Notes under the pieces: generated by a model
Database searches by the model: none
What the model was told of the DNA's origin: nothing
Seen by the model: only the letters and a program-made list of their open reading frames with translations
Source: Angiostrongylus vasorum
Taxonomy: Eukaryota; Nematoda; Chromadorea; Rhabditida; Metastrongylidae
Assembly: GCA_018806985.1 (NCBI GenBank)
Contig: JADANN010000465.1
Location: forward strand, 930,001-994,000
Length of the DNA stretch: 64,000 bases
Direction: 5' to 3'
Translations under genes and position numbers: made by a program
In this document: piece after piece, positions 51,492 through 62,999 of the stretch
Layout: the number at the start of each line of letters is the position of its first letter
How positions within the stretch are numbered: position 1 is the stretch's first letter

Positions 51492-52870
51492 GCTCTTCCT
51501 CTCTCTCTCTCTCTTTCAATTTCATCGATTTAAAGAAGGTCTTTGACTCAACTGAGATAGAAGCAGTCATGGAAGCCCTTGATAGTCAGGGACTCCCTAC
51601 TCAGTAGATAAAGATTCTTCGTGATCTGTATAATAATACCATACCAAAGGTATCCTCATGCTACAACGATATTAATATCGAGTCAAAAGGAGTTAGGCAA
51701 GGCGATACCACCTCGCCGTATGAACGTATGCTTGCCGACTTTGATAAAGCCTGTGGAAAGATTGATCTTCGACTAAACCTCACAAAAACGATGTTCATGA
51801 GGAGGGGAATTGTTTTGTATGCCCTATTCACGCCCAACGGCAGGACTGTCTCCGAATGCTCCAATTACGCCTGCCTAGGTCGGGAAATGAACATTATGAA
51901 CGGTTTAGTTCTAGAGTTCGGCAGAAGGAAGCGAGCGGCTTGGGGAGCTTTCAAGAGCATCGAGGATGTAGTGAAGAGAACAAAGAACATCCGACTCCGT
52001 ACCGATCTTTTCGACTCAACGGTACATTCATGCCTTAACGTATGTATTAGAAACCTGGTCGCGCGCAAGCAGGGATGAAAGATCACTCAGCGTTACAGAA
52101 CGCACAATGTAAAGGAAAATGCTAGGAGCATTCCGCATACTCCGTTTGAGAAACAAATCTTTAGCTCCGACCTACGTAGAACAGCAACCGATGGACAAGA
52201 GCGGTTAGCGACTTGATTCCTCGGGATGTCAAATGCACAGTAAGAAGGCCGATGATCGAGTTCCTAGAGCGACAAGAAACCATTGGGTTAGTCTTGCACG
52301 TGACAGAGAGAAACTCTACAAAACTACGTTATCATTGTGGCGAAATCCTTTCGCCAGTAAAAGGTTGATGTGACAACGGCGTTCCCGTAACGGTATTCTA
52401 GTGGAACTCAATTTATTGAGCGAGTTAATTAATCCTTCATGAATACATTACCTGAGCAGAATGTTTCCGATGGGGAGTGGTATTTTTTGCTTACCCATGC
52501 TTGCTTAAAATATAATATGCGTTCAAGTATAAAATCATGACACCAAGTCGTATGTACTCACTTTCTGAACCCAAAATATAGCACTCATCATCAATTATTG
52601 CATACTTGTTACCTATAAACAAGGTAGGTACAAACCAACGTCTTAGCGTTAACCTAAACTGGTACAAAGCCAACGTCTTAGCTTTAACCTAAACTATATC
52701 CAAATATCTACTTGTGGCGAAGTGAAAATGAGGAAAACATGTCAAGAGAACGAGAAGTAAGTAGGAAATATGAATGAACCTTCTTTCGTTTCGATGTTGC
52801 TGAGTAAATTCCTGCTGGTGTCTAAAGTGATCTCGATAGTATCCTCTCTACTTGCTTCACTCCTCGACAT
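36860..52870 (-). CDS. cfp-1: CXXC finger protein 1 (CFP1), SET1/COMPASS DNA-binding subunit
   Basis: CFP1 targets the SET1 H3K4 methyltransferase to promoters. Exons: 52780-52870, 52562-52612, 48751-48897, 48000-48021, 47573-47642, 46934-46988, 39300-39416, 38665-38760, 38083-38148, 37912-38019, 37795-37848, 37602-37715, 37168-37434 and 36956-37087. The CXXC zinc finger is in exon 3 ([20 protein letters not shown] then SLCNRRKC). The C-terminal region is the strongest match: [60 protein letters not shown]. All junctions keep phase except exon 6 to 7, where a short exon is missing or an alternative donor is used. The start follows an acceptor 18 bases upstream. I see no N-terminal PHD finger. 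The end is either read-through to the stop at 36860 or a 6-codon exon at 36481-36498. Introns hold two RTE insertion sites. Confidence 0.9.
38298..38540. mobile_element. MITE family D-related copy
   Basis: Shares 'aaaaactccggaccgcagg', 'gagggctaacgcgc' and 'cagcaatcacccgtcaacgg' with the complete MITE; lies between cfp-1 exons 8 and 9. Confidence 0.6.
38805..39010 (+). repeat. Degenerate SINE family A-like copy
   Basis: Weak resemblance to SINE-A ('ctccggatccatg', 'ccagacttacacgggagg'); in cfp-1 intron 7. Confidence 0.35.
39505..39645. repeat. TA microsatellite
   Basis: (TA)n with ATGTATAT variants, ending exactly where the leader of RTE copy 4 begins. Confidence 0.9.
40293..41893 (-). mobile_element. 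RTE-type LINE copy 4b, nested and 5'-truncated
   Basis: A reverse copy starting (5' end, right side) partway through the ORF at the 'gatggatatgttgtgc' block and ending at a 3' tail 'ggtgacacaggtgat'. RT blocks include [13 protein letters not shown] (about 41110). It interrupts copy 4 at a site where 'atcat' is repeated on both sides, consistent with a short target-site duplication. Confidence 0.85.
43964..45352 (+). mobile_element. Penelope-like element with GIY-YIG endonuclease, inverted arms
   Basis: Left arm (about 43964-44536) and right arm (about 44830-45352) are inverted copies of the same 3' region. The central part encodes a GIY-YIG type endonuclease: [20 protein letters not shown], then [11 protein letters not shown] (44715-44810), followed after frame breaks by the usual downstream block [18 protein letters not shown] and [12 protein letters not shown]. 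No reverse transcriptase is present. A repeated 'gctag.agtt.ccc' flanks the element (43951-43963 and 45353-45366), consistent with a 13-14 bp target-site duplication in RTE copy 4. Confidence 0.75.
45708..45990 (-). repeat. SINE family A copy (reverse)
   Basis: Reverse copy from 'agctctcggtggtgtcaatc' to 'ccgaccactgcgcc', followed directly by a TA microsatellite. Confidence 0.75.
45993..46125. repeat. TA/CATA microsatellite
   Basis: Long (TA)n tract between a SINE-A head and a SINE-B head; the Ile/Tyr-rich frames in it are not genes. Confidence 0.92.
46150..46485 (+). repeat. SINE family B copy
   Basis: Forward copy with a B-box-like 'ggttcgaccccc' and the 'attcaagatgaaatgaaaa' body; in cfp-1 intron 6. 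Confidence 0.7.
48080..48330. mobile_element. MITE family D-related copy
   Basis: Shares 'gagcaaaactcggaacctc', 'caaacaccgaggcttttgc' and 'ccacccgtaaacgggaagg' with the copies at 32385 and 38298; in cfp-1 intron 3. Confidence 0.55.
48370..48612. mobile_element. MITE family D-related copy with both ends
   Basis: Left end 'ataatgctgagatatgcgc' and right end 'gctcatatctcggcatcc' are imperfect inverted repeats, and 'ggacgattgttgatagcacc' is in the middle. It lies next to the previous copy in cfp-1 intron 3. Confidence 0.6.
49665..49946 (+). mobile_element. Penelope-like element remnant
   Basis: Begins 'caactgtctattaaccacgg' and ends 'gattgctgagaaagaaaacg', the same ends as the element at 43964-45352, but without the GIY-YIG part. 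Short matching sequence ('attacac') flanks it on both sides within RTE copy 5. Confidence 0.6.
51452..51525. repeat. (CT)n microsatellite inside RTE reverse transcriptase
   Basis: About 70 bases of CT repeats interrupt the RT block that corresponds to RPLCFTFIDLQKAFDS in copy 2. Confidence 0.93.
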
Positions 52871-52889
52871 CAGGCTAGTAGAAGGTTCT

Positions 52890-53640
52890 GTTAGAGCACC
52901 GCACGTAGGACTCAGTTATTCATAAATCCGCTTCTCTGTAAGTACGGACTCAATTTACAGCAAAACATGGACACTATGTATACATTAACGCTATTATTAA
53001 TTCCTAGTTCCATCGTTTATATGCTGACTAGCTTCGCCTTCAACTCTATTATCTCAATAGTACCTCCCCTCACAAAAGATCGTCGTCCCCTCCATGACCG
53101 TACATTTGCTACGGAATCTACGAAATCTCGAATTCTCTGAACATCTCAATTTTACAACTGAAGAGATCCTACCTATATATAATATACTACATCAACAACC
53201 ATCCTGCAAAGCTGGAAGAACCCCTAAATTATAAGCCCCTACACTCCAGCTTAAAATTGGCAGCTGTATCTAATCATAAACCTCAAGATTCAACTCCTAC
53301 ATTTCAATGATGGTATCCATTGGCAAGAAATCCATGACAACGTTCGCTTGAATAACGCCTATCCTTTATTCCATACATTTAGACATAACAACGGAAGAAC
53401 CAACAGTTGGTAAACCACATGGGTAATGGTTCTGTGCAAAACACTTCTACTTGCTGTGCCGCAGTTAGAATATGGTAACAACAAAATAACATTAGAAACT
53501 GGAATAGAGGATGGAAAAGGATACAATTCTACTACGGAAACCATGAAAAGGCTGTTAACAGGAAATATAGTTAAAAACGAATAGGAGCAAAATAAGAAAT
53601 CAAAAACGAGACCATTAATTAATAAAGGAGGAGCTGTTCA
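52890..53640. other. Intergenic region between lst-3 and cfp-1
   Basis: About 770 bases with no exon that I can see. On the minus strand it includes the lst-3 3' flank, with an AATAAA at 53365-53370, and the acceptor before the cfp-1 start at 52888-52889. Confidence 0.5.
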
Positions 53641-53643
53641 TAA

Positions 53644-56600
53644 TTAAGCGGTTTTTTCTTCACTATCTTCTTCCGCTCCAACTTCCTCCGTCAAAACGAT
53701 TTCTGCAGGTATTGGCTCATCAGTATCATCTACACCATCAACAGCAGGCTTAGTTTCTTCGAGCTGTTTAATTGGAGCAGGTGGGGGGAAAGTCCGTTCA
53801 ACTGCTGAGATTATGCGATCAGCATATCTCTTACAATCCGATAGAGCAGACTTGAGCGCAATGTTAGAATCCAACGATGACTGAAATCATTAAGTATAGT
53901 GCAAACCGTTTTTTCTTGCATTAGATATGTCAAGAATCCTACCTTGAGGGCGTTGTTGCTCTCATCCAGTCGCTTTTTTTGCTTATCTAAATCCTTCTCA
54001 ATGTCGCGATTTTTCCTCTCAAGTTCATGCTTGATCTCGCGAAGCTGGTCTATTAGTGTAGTTTGTTCGGCTAAGGATGCTTTGGCGTGATCACGTTCTA
54101 TCTCACTTTTTTTCAACAACGCCAACTTCTGTGCTACATTAACCACGTTACCATTAATGATAACTGTTCCATCCGAAGCTTCTGATACCTGTAACTCAAA
54201 AAATTACTAGTTTACCCTTCCGCTCACTGAAAAGAAAAAACTATTGTTAACACAACATAACATACATGCACATCGCCATTGATCTGGGGCTCAAGTGAAA
54301 TCTTAGATGCTGGGAAACCGGAGCCTAAAACAAAAGCTCCATAAATGTTGAAAAAGAAATCTAAAACGTTTAATTATCAATGAAATCGCTCTTTCCGCAA
54401 AACTCGATGCAAAAAGGAGTAAAACCCTTTCAAAACGGCGATTTCGAATGACTTCATAGTAGCACTTTTGTGCCATCAATGAAGTTTTTGCCAACACAAT
54501 CTCCATATGATGGAATTCAAAGTCAGTGAGAATAGTACTAAAACCAAAACTTGTCTCCTGAAAAATCTACAGATTATAATGGGTGTAATGGTTTATTTCT
54601 ACAAAAAAGTCGGCTGGAGTTGGGAAATGCATCTTCAAATTTCAAGAGCTAAAGTTTGTCCGTGTTGTATTGTGTAATGTTAAAGGTAATCAAGTCTCGC
54701 ATCGAGTTATCACAACATCATGTCGACAATTGAGATCTCACCTGGCAGGTCAAAAACATTTTTTAAGTACTTCCTCATATGATATACTGCAACCGAGATA
54801 AGAATATGGCGTTCACACCCTTATGATCTTGTACGAAAAACGTGGAATGCAAGAATGAAAACCTAGTTTGAAACATTATCATGCTGATATTACTCACGAC
54901 CTAATTCTGATTATACATCACTGCTACGTGCAATCTACAATGTAAGGTCGTGAGTCCTAATTCATGTACCAAGCAAGAACCATGTGAAACCGGTGGGTTA
55001 GCTTCTCATCAAAAAGGTTTCTGTCCAATTTGGCCCAGTTTGTCCTCTTAGATTTCTGGACGGCCGTTTAATTTTCATTCTGATCCCTGGGTTCAGGTTT
55101 GCAAAATGTTTGTTTTACTTAAAGATATGAAAAGTAAAATTAGAAGTGTATTTGACGAACTGTCCTATGAGTGTATGAACACAGAAATGAGACTGAAGAA
55201 TATTCGTAAATAATACCTTTAAGAAGTGAAGACAATTCTGGAGGATTCTCGCATTCACCAGGCATAAACCGGACATTTCCATCAGAGTCAACCAAAACAT
55301 CGGTTAAGTGTCTGAACAAACTTTTAAGACGTCACTATTACAAATCGTAACCGTGAAAACCAAATAATTTCTATCCCAATATGTTTATTTCTATCAAACT
55401 ACAAAGACATCACCTAATTGAAAGAAAATTTTAAAATTGGTAGTACATAACTACGTTATTCCAATGAAACAAAAAATTCTGAACTCCACCACTAGTTGGC
55501 TGTAAGAGTAAAGGCAGAATACCTAGGGACAACAAAACTAAAAATGAAAATAAACAACTGCCTGTAATTGATTCTCTCTCGTGACATTAGCTTGTGTGAG
55601 AACTTTTGCATTTGAGCCCTAGTAACTCCGAATTCGCTGTTGAAAATAATATCCTCAAGATCGCGCTCGTTCAGATATCTATAAACAAAACAGTATTTCT
55701 CATCTTCAGAGAAATAATGAAAGATAAACAGTCTATGCATAGCTAGTAACACACCCGCACAAATTGACATCGAACATAGCAAAAGATTCAAAAAGGTTCC
55801 GATTAGAGACCATTGACTTCAACTCCAGCTTTTCTTTCTTCTCTTCCTTCTTTTCTTCCACTTCTTCACCTTCCTTTGGTTCTTCTTCTGTCTGGAAAAC
55901 CAACTGCCATATAATGTAGACGAGCAAATAACGTACAGATTGGAATGTGATAACGAAACAAGATAAACCTCTTCGTCTTTCTTTTCCCTTGCCTCATCTC
56001 TTCTCTTTCGTTCAACTTCTTTATCGGCAGCACGAGCGATTGCACAGTAAATTGTGAAGGCTGAATGACGCTCTAAGAGCTCTTTGAAAGCTTCCACGAA
56101 GAGCGATACCTACAAAAGGAACAAGACAGATTGATGCAGTACAGTTTATTGCATCAACGTTATGCTTACAAACTTCCCGTTACACTTTACAAATCAGCGG
56201 CTTATCCTACAATGCAGAAATATTGACGAGTCCGACTAAATAGGTGACACGAGCCTCTATCCCCAACACTAAATCATACCCCTTGCAGAAAAACTATCTA
56301 AGAGCATACTGACGCCAGCAAAAACCATTAGAACCTGCCTCACCGTCACGATCTCCGATTTTCAGAGACCGGAAACCTCATGTGCCGACCATGTTTAGGC
56401 GCCTTGAAAATTTCTTAAGATTGCCGACAACGTAATTCGTGAAAATGAATTATGCAAAAGTCCAAACAACAAGTCTTTGTTTACAAAACACCCTCTGACA
56501 ATAAGAAATCTTGTAGAAGTTCTTACCTCGAAGTGAGATTCTTTGTTGTCATCCTGTCTGTAGTCGAGAAGTGACTGCATGCTTATAACTCTACAATCGA

Positions 56601-59600
56601 ATTTCCCTCCTTTAGCAGTCTTTGAGGGGTATACCAATATCTGAAGCTCCAATTCATAAACTGGCCCCACACTAATTTCTAATGTAAGTAGTAACAGTAA
56701 CAGTAAAGTAGGAACAATGCACATCGAAAATCACATTTAAAGAGTCCCAGTCAATTCAGTTAAAGAGTTAGTTAGGAAGATCAGAAACCTTTTAGTGGTA
56801 ATTAATATTTCCCAAACAACATTAAAACGAGAAACACTATCTTTAGAGGAAACATCCGTCTTGGCCTTACTTTTCTCTCTTTTGGCATTGTGTAATATTT
56901 CTCAAGTGTAGCTTTGCGCTCTTGTTTTTCTTTTTCTATTTTTTCAGCCTTCTTCTTTTGCTCTTCGGCTTCCTTCTTTAGCTCAGCTTCGGTCTTCTCC
57001 GACAGTTTTTTTTCGGTCGAAGTTTGCTGGAAAATCAAAACCTGTCAAAATCAAAAAAGAATATTTCAAAACGCAGATGGTAGCAAGCATATGAAAAACC
57101 GCATGGAGACTCAAACACCTCTACTTTGCCCTCTGACTCCTCTTCATCACCGGCTACGTCCGTCATCTCAATGTCACCAGTAGGAGCAGCTCCATCCCCA
57201 TCCTCTTTTTCTTTTTCCTGATCAAGTGCCTCCTGCAATCTTTTACACAACAGGGACTTCACGCCCTTTGTTTCAAGACCTCGCGCTTCCAGTTCAGCTC
57301 GTAGTTCGGGTACCTGAAAAAAGCCTGCTCTCATTTAGATGACCTTATTCAGGGTCATAAAGTAAAGCAAAAAAAACCGGAGGTAGGTAACTGAAACTCA
57401 GAACCATTAATCATCGGTAAAACAAAGTGCCAATCACCTTGAGCGTCTTAAGATCTAATTTACTCCAATGTGTGGGTGCATCTTTAGACTCTACTGCCTC
57501 CTCATCACCATCTTTTCCTGGTGTATCTTCAGCAGCAACTGCTGCTTCTTTTGTTGGAGTGAGAACTTCACTTTGATCCTAAAAAAAACTTAGCATTATG
57601 CTCCGGACTAATGATATGAGGCAACTCCTGATTACATGAGTCCCATTATACCAGTAAAAAGTGCTCACCTGTTTTACAAATTTTAAAATCTAATTATACA
57701 ATACACCTAAGGGTGGGTGGATATTACTCTACGGTTTGTTAGATGGGTACTTTTGTTAAAAACAAACAGAGTTCAAGTAAGGGACTATCTTTTTCAGCAC
57801 CTGAATACCGAGTTCCGTAGTATAAAAAAAGAATGGGAGGGTAATTGTTGGGGTCGAACACATGACGTAACCACACATATGATCAAGCACATACAAACAA
57901 CAGTTATCTATAGTGAAATAGTGCCTGGCGCGTAGTATGCTCGCGACTTTCCTTGTCCTTGGCGGCGTCGTCCGCCATTGTCAGCTGGTCCACTTCTGGT
58001 GTAGGCGTGTCGACTGCAGCCAACTTCGCTTCGAGTTGAGCCTGCAGCGCAGCCTGCACTGCCGTCCAACGTTCCTCGTCCGAATTGTCGTCAAGAAGCA
58101 GTTGAGTGTCCGGTAACAGTAGACGCACGCTATCCGTGCGTTCACGATCGGCGCGGTAATAGCGCACGTGCACCAGCTCGTACCTGCGTAGGAAATAGAA
58201 CGAGTCAGAGAGCCCACAGACATACCTAAACGCTCAAGGCCGAAGCTTATTGAGCGCCAAACGCGGATCAACGATGAAATGCGAAGGGAAGCATCTACGC
58301 GTCGCCTGCATTCGCCTCCAAGGATAGTCGAAATTAACAGAGATCGGTGGCCATTACGAACTCATGTCAAATTAATGATAGGTTGTCGAAATGAATATGG
58401 CGCAGCAAACAAATAGAACAGAACATTAGGGAGCAAAATGTGTGAGAATATTCGCCACCGACAAGACACAAAAACGCCACCCACCATTGCGGAACATTCG
58501 ATAAATCAACTCCTGTAAGCGCTTTTGTTGTACGAATCGCTGTGCGAATAATGGTTGTTGGATTGGTAGGGTCATCACCATCTCTTGATGGCGACCAACT
58601 ACCACCAATAGCCAACGGCTCCTTCCCTCGAGTTCCTGCATGACATACATACAAAGGTCAAAGGAATAAACTAGCAACTTAAAGTGAACTTTTCTACTCG
58701 GGTGATCTCCTTATCTACAAAACACAAAATCTAGTTACAATACCTGATAAAATTGCTGAAATGGTTCCAATTACCTCAAACACTATTTTATCCCCAAAAT
58801 CTTAAGGCATTCTTTTGTACTGATGTAACAGACTTACCAACGAGGAAACTAAGTTGTTTGAAGAATGAAGTAGGTTCGTATGTGTCATCAGTGGACCCAT
58901 CAGGAAGAAGACCAAAGGCTTTCCTGTGGACCTCTTGTCTACCAGGATGTGCTAGCAGAAGCACCTTAACTTGATGACGATGATCTGCGTCATCGGGCTC
59001 CAGGATGGTTTCAATTCCTCCATCACTGAGCGGATAATCAACTTCTTTATTCCAAACATGAAACGCTACCTTGAATGAAGAATATTTTGAGAAAAAAGGC
59101 TAATATGTGCACGATCGTCTAGTATTTTTCAAACCGGATTTGTGAGGTCAATATCAGCATCCAGCGGAACCCTCTTGGTCCACTCCGCAGTCATGTCCGA
59201 AAAATCAGATGGGATGTACAGTTTTGAGTATCGAGTACGCAAACCAACAACCGACATGAACTCACTGAAGTGAATATGGATTTCAGTTCAATAAAAAGTT
59301 ATATGTGGCAAGAATAAAAAGCACATACTCAAGTAACATACCTCAACGGAACAGGACGAGGTGGATGACACTCATAACGAGGAATTATGCGAGCACGGCG
59401 ACGAGGAGGACTATTGCTTTCCCTTCTGGTAGACTGAGCCGCACTAGAAGGATTTGCGCTACGTTCACGTTTACGGTCTCGTTCATTTCTTTCAGACTTT
59501 GATGGGGGCGAAGAACGGCGAGCTGCTGGTGAGCGCCTAGCTGGTGGTGACCTGGAGAAATAAAACTACAGTATTGAAGAGATCATATTTAAGAAGCTAC

Positions 59601-61970
59601 AGTGAAATTAAGGACTTAAAATTGACATACTTCCGACGTTGCGGACCATCTTTACGAAGTGGACTGGGTGCATGACGAGGGCTGCGACGGGGTGGTGAAC
59701 GACGACGTGGTGGAGAACCCCTATGTGATGGACCATTTCGATCTGCTGATGCCGGCGGTCCCCATCTAAAAAACGTTTCGTTGTAGTCACTGTGGAACTG
59801 TATCAAACTTCACATAAATGGCTAACGTTACACATTAATATGAAATTTTCTTGACGTCTTAGCCATGAACGTAAAAGGACAACCAGAATACACAGAATAG
59901 CACTCAAAGATCTTCCTAAGTAAGAAACGGTCTACGACTACACGACGATTACGAATGGACAGAACACAAAAAATGGCCTGATGCTTGCACGAGTTATGAA
60001 GTCGAGTGGTAATCCAACCACCCAACAACAGTACTAACTTCTATGTATTTTAACACAACCTCTAAGATATCGCCACGGCTTCGGATTATGAAGGTACACA
60101 ACAAACATTTTAGTTGTAACTATTACCTTCCACCGGCTGAACCACCAACTGCGCCCGGTCGTGCTATACTGTGGTTTTGTGACGAAGGTGGCCCGCTTTC
60201 ACCTGAATTCAGTAACTGGATACGGTATGCATTCCACTTGAAGGGCATCTGCGGATTGTAGCTCGCTTCAACCATAACTTTCTCGCCAACGCGAGGAAGT
60301 GTACCACGAATCACAGAATGTTGGAAGAAGACGTCATCGTCTACAAATCCATAGTTATCGTGCATTTTGGTGACTACGCCGACAAAAGTGCGTTGGTTCT
60401 TACCACCAACCGATGAATTTGACTGAAACAGTTGGTACAATGACTCATTTAACGTCACAATGACCTCACAGTACATTCGCACACATTTATATGTAATAAC
60501 AGAACTACCAACCTGTCCAGCTGAAGCTCGAACAGATGCAGAAGATGGTACAGCACCCATCACGCCCATCCCCATCACATTTTGTTGAGCAAATGCAGCC
60601 TGATTGACCATACCCATCGGAACGCCCATGCTTTGAACTCCCATCATGGGAAAGGCACCAACACCCATTCCAAATCCCGGCATTTGACTTCCTGTGAATG
60701 AAAAGTTTTAACGGTTAAGAGCCACCAAATAATTCGTGTGTGAAGGACGCAACACAGTAATCCTCACGCAACACGGTTGGACCTGTACAGATTACTACCG
60801 AAGTGTACACTATCAGCACTATCAGTACTTTTGAATTGCCGTTAGTTACATCGAAGAATTAGACAACAAACAGACCAGAAATCCGGTTAGGAATAGACAG
60901 CAGTTGCTTCGCTCTTGTAAATCACATACAGCACAACTGCCTACGGTGGAAACCCAGTAACGGTCCAATCCGGATTTCATGAAATTTTTAAACGAACACT
61001 TGACATTATCAACTGCACCGCCCGCACTGGTCTCGCTGCCGTTGGGTGGTTTGACTACTTTTACGAGACGATGAAACTTTCACCGGAAGGGTAATTCAGG
61101 GTAATCCGATAATCCGAACACTGACTACGTAGAATTAGAATCATAGATAACTAAACAGCTCCCCAAATCCAGAATCACCTGACATCGTCGTAGTACACCA
61201 ACTAAAAGAGGAGCAAAGGAGGCACTGCCATTGGAAGAATACATAAAAAAATTGGTTTTGGCGTGAAACTTATCGCTGTTCCCAATCGAGTCTTCAAGAG
61301 CTGATGTCTACCTACGTAGTTACAACTTTCTATGGACCCAATTCGTCAGTCACAACTTCAGCATGTGGTGAGCATAAACCACCACGTGATGTAAAACACT
61401 CTAGAACCTCAACAACTTGCAACAGTACCAGACTGTTTTGATTATTTCGTATCTATTCCAAAAAATCTAACTCATTCAACGAATAGCCTACTTCACTTTT
61501 TGTAAAGCACAGAGGATATCCTCTCAAAAAACGACAGCCAGAATTATCGAATGTTGACATACACTGAGCCATTAAAGCGGTCGGAAACCACGTTACTTCG
61601 TTAACTTCTCTATTGTCTCTATTCGAGGATCCCCTAATTACAAATTCAACGAACAATAATGCACGCTGCGACCCTCTTGCTCAGGAGCACAATTATCCAA
61701 TGGGTGATTCATTTACTAGGCAGAAATTAATTGTAGATGGACAGGACAACTGGATGCACGGAATGAAAGGATCGTTCCGCTGTCAACAGCTGCTGATGCA
61801 AACCTCAGCAGCATCTACTAAACGTTCCAGAATGTCAATCCAAATATTCACGTACTAGAAGAGAAGAAACTGTACCTACACACCAAACAATTTAAAACAG
61901 TAACAAAACCCTCACCACCTGTTCCAGGACGTGTCCAGCCTCCTGGCTTTCCACCGCCGAATTGCGACAT
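53644..61970 (-). CDS. lst-3: CCAR1/CCAR2-family nuclear regulator (LST-3)
   Basis: CCAR proteins are nuclear coactivators that link transcription, splicing and cell-cycle control. Twenty-one exons (61916-61970, 60513-60691, 60127-60422, 59631-59765, 59342-59551, 59135-59264, 58838-59069, 58485-58635, 57925-58183, 57669-57689, 57438-57578, 57119-57313, 56871-57026, 56527-56640, 55969-56109, 55755-55891, 55562-55678, 55217-55311, 54266-54324, 53943-54188, 53644-53880) join in phase to about 1,101 aa. Domains: S1-like fold (residues ~85-145, VGVVTKMHDNYGFVDDDVFF), Arg/Ser-rich stretch (~180-290), inactive Nudix/DBC1 domain (~300-550), SAP (~604-632), the family block KGGKFDCRVISMQSLLDYR (~731-750), EF-hand-like region (~830-890) and a C-terminal coiled coil (~950-1025). 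Exon 10 is only 21 bases. Two introns use GC donors. The start follows an acceptor 18 bases upstream. Confidence 0.95.
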
Positions 61971-62429
61971 TTCGTTGAAGTTTTCGTTCTAGAACGGATA
62001 CGTATAGCTTAGACGGCGAAGACGGTGCTCGTGAGTGATAGAAACAAACACGCAACATATCTCACTAATAAACAGCATTTTCACAAACTCTCGAACCATT
62101 CTAACATTCAAATCACTATGAAATAGAAACGACGCATCTGGCACTGAAAATGAGAAGGGAGCTGACACGAGGAGCCCCGTGGACTACGACGACGCGAATG
62201 GTCGATACCGATGTTTAGCACAGAGTGACCGCAGACGCAACACGCACGCATTTGGAGGAAATCGGACTCACTACTAACATCCAGCACTCCAACTCAGCTC
62301 AACTTAGTAGATTCGACCACGCAACTTTTCGTTTTGTCTCAGACTACAGTATGCTAATAGAAATAATCGATAAAATACCTGCTTTTTCAACAATCGACTA
62401 ACAAGCTTGTTCAGTTGAAGAATTGGCGT

Positions 62430-62600
62430 TTGCTGGCAGCACGAACAGACACAGAGATACACTGATATCGGGCATGCACGCATAGGAAGGCAGAGACAGA
62501 CAGCGAGAGGAGGCGACACACACGCATGGGAAGGCAGAGGCAGACAGCGAGAGTGAGCGACACGCACAGACACGCGTGGGTAGACATGCATAGACAAAGA
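62430..62600. repeat. Short imperfect tandem repeat
   Basis: Two or more imperfect ~50-base units containing 'ggaaggcagag' and 'cagacagcgagag' followed by 'cgacac'. They extend chance open frames on the minus strand. Confidence 0.6.
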
Positions 62601-62629
62601 TAAGCCCAAATGTATGGAATATACCCAAC

Positions 62630-62962
62630 GATACACATAGTATATGGTATGGAAGCTACATGCGATATATATATATATATATGGATGGGAGATGTTTGTG
62701 GTTTGCCGGCTTCACCACTTCCATTCGTTTCCTTGTTTAGCACACGTTCTTTCCGTGGAAGGTTGGTGCGCGAGTTCAAATGGGGCTCGGAAATCCGTCG
62801 TTTCTTTGGGTCGTCAACATCCAGAATGCTGACCAAGCGTGCCTCTTCCTCTAATTCCCAGGTAGACGTGCTAAAGCGTTCCCAAGTCTCCATTCCACCA
62901 CGAGAAGTCCGATCGGAAGGTTTGCGGCCTTGCAATAACGAGTTTTCCAGAATAGTAGTCAT
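62630..62962 (-). CDS. Orphan coding-looking exon upstream of lst-3
   Basis: I do not recognise this product. From an ATG at 62962 the minus strand reads about 90 codons of protein-like, mixed-charge sequence (for example ETWERFSTSTWELEEEARLV and RISEPHLNSRTNLPRKERVL) before running into a TA microsatellite and a tandem repeat near 62690, where the frame loses any protein character. A splice donor is not clear. It could be the first exon of a separate gene, a 5' exon of a long lst-3 form, or a gene fragment. The plus strand is also open here, but with antisense-like composition. Confidence 0.35.
62664..62690. repeat. (TA)n microsatellite
   Basis: Short TA tract at the end of the orphan exon. 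Confidence 0.8.
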
Positions 62963-62999
62963 TCAGGCGATTAGTCGACGAACCAACTGTTCGACGACG

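Larger units (their letters stand above)
49074..52320 (+). mobile_element. RTE-type LINE copy 5
   Basis: A forward copy in cfp-1 intron 2, antisense to the gene. Leader at 49074-49660, endonuclease region at about 49960-50790 (longest open part 50141-50794), RT pieces at 51073-51429 and 51728-52078. It is interrupted by a Penelope-like remnant (49665-49946) and by a CT microsatellite inside the RT region. The FADD block is deleted, so the RT is not functional. Confidence 0.9.
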
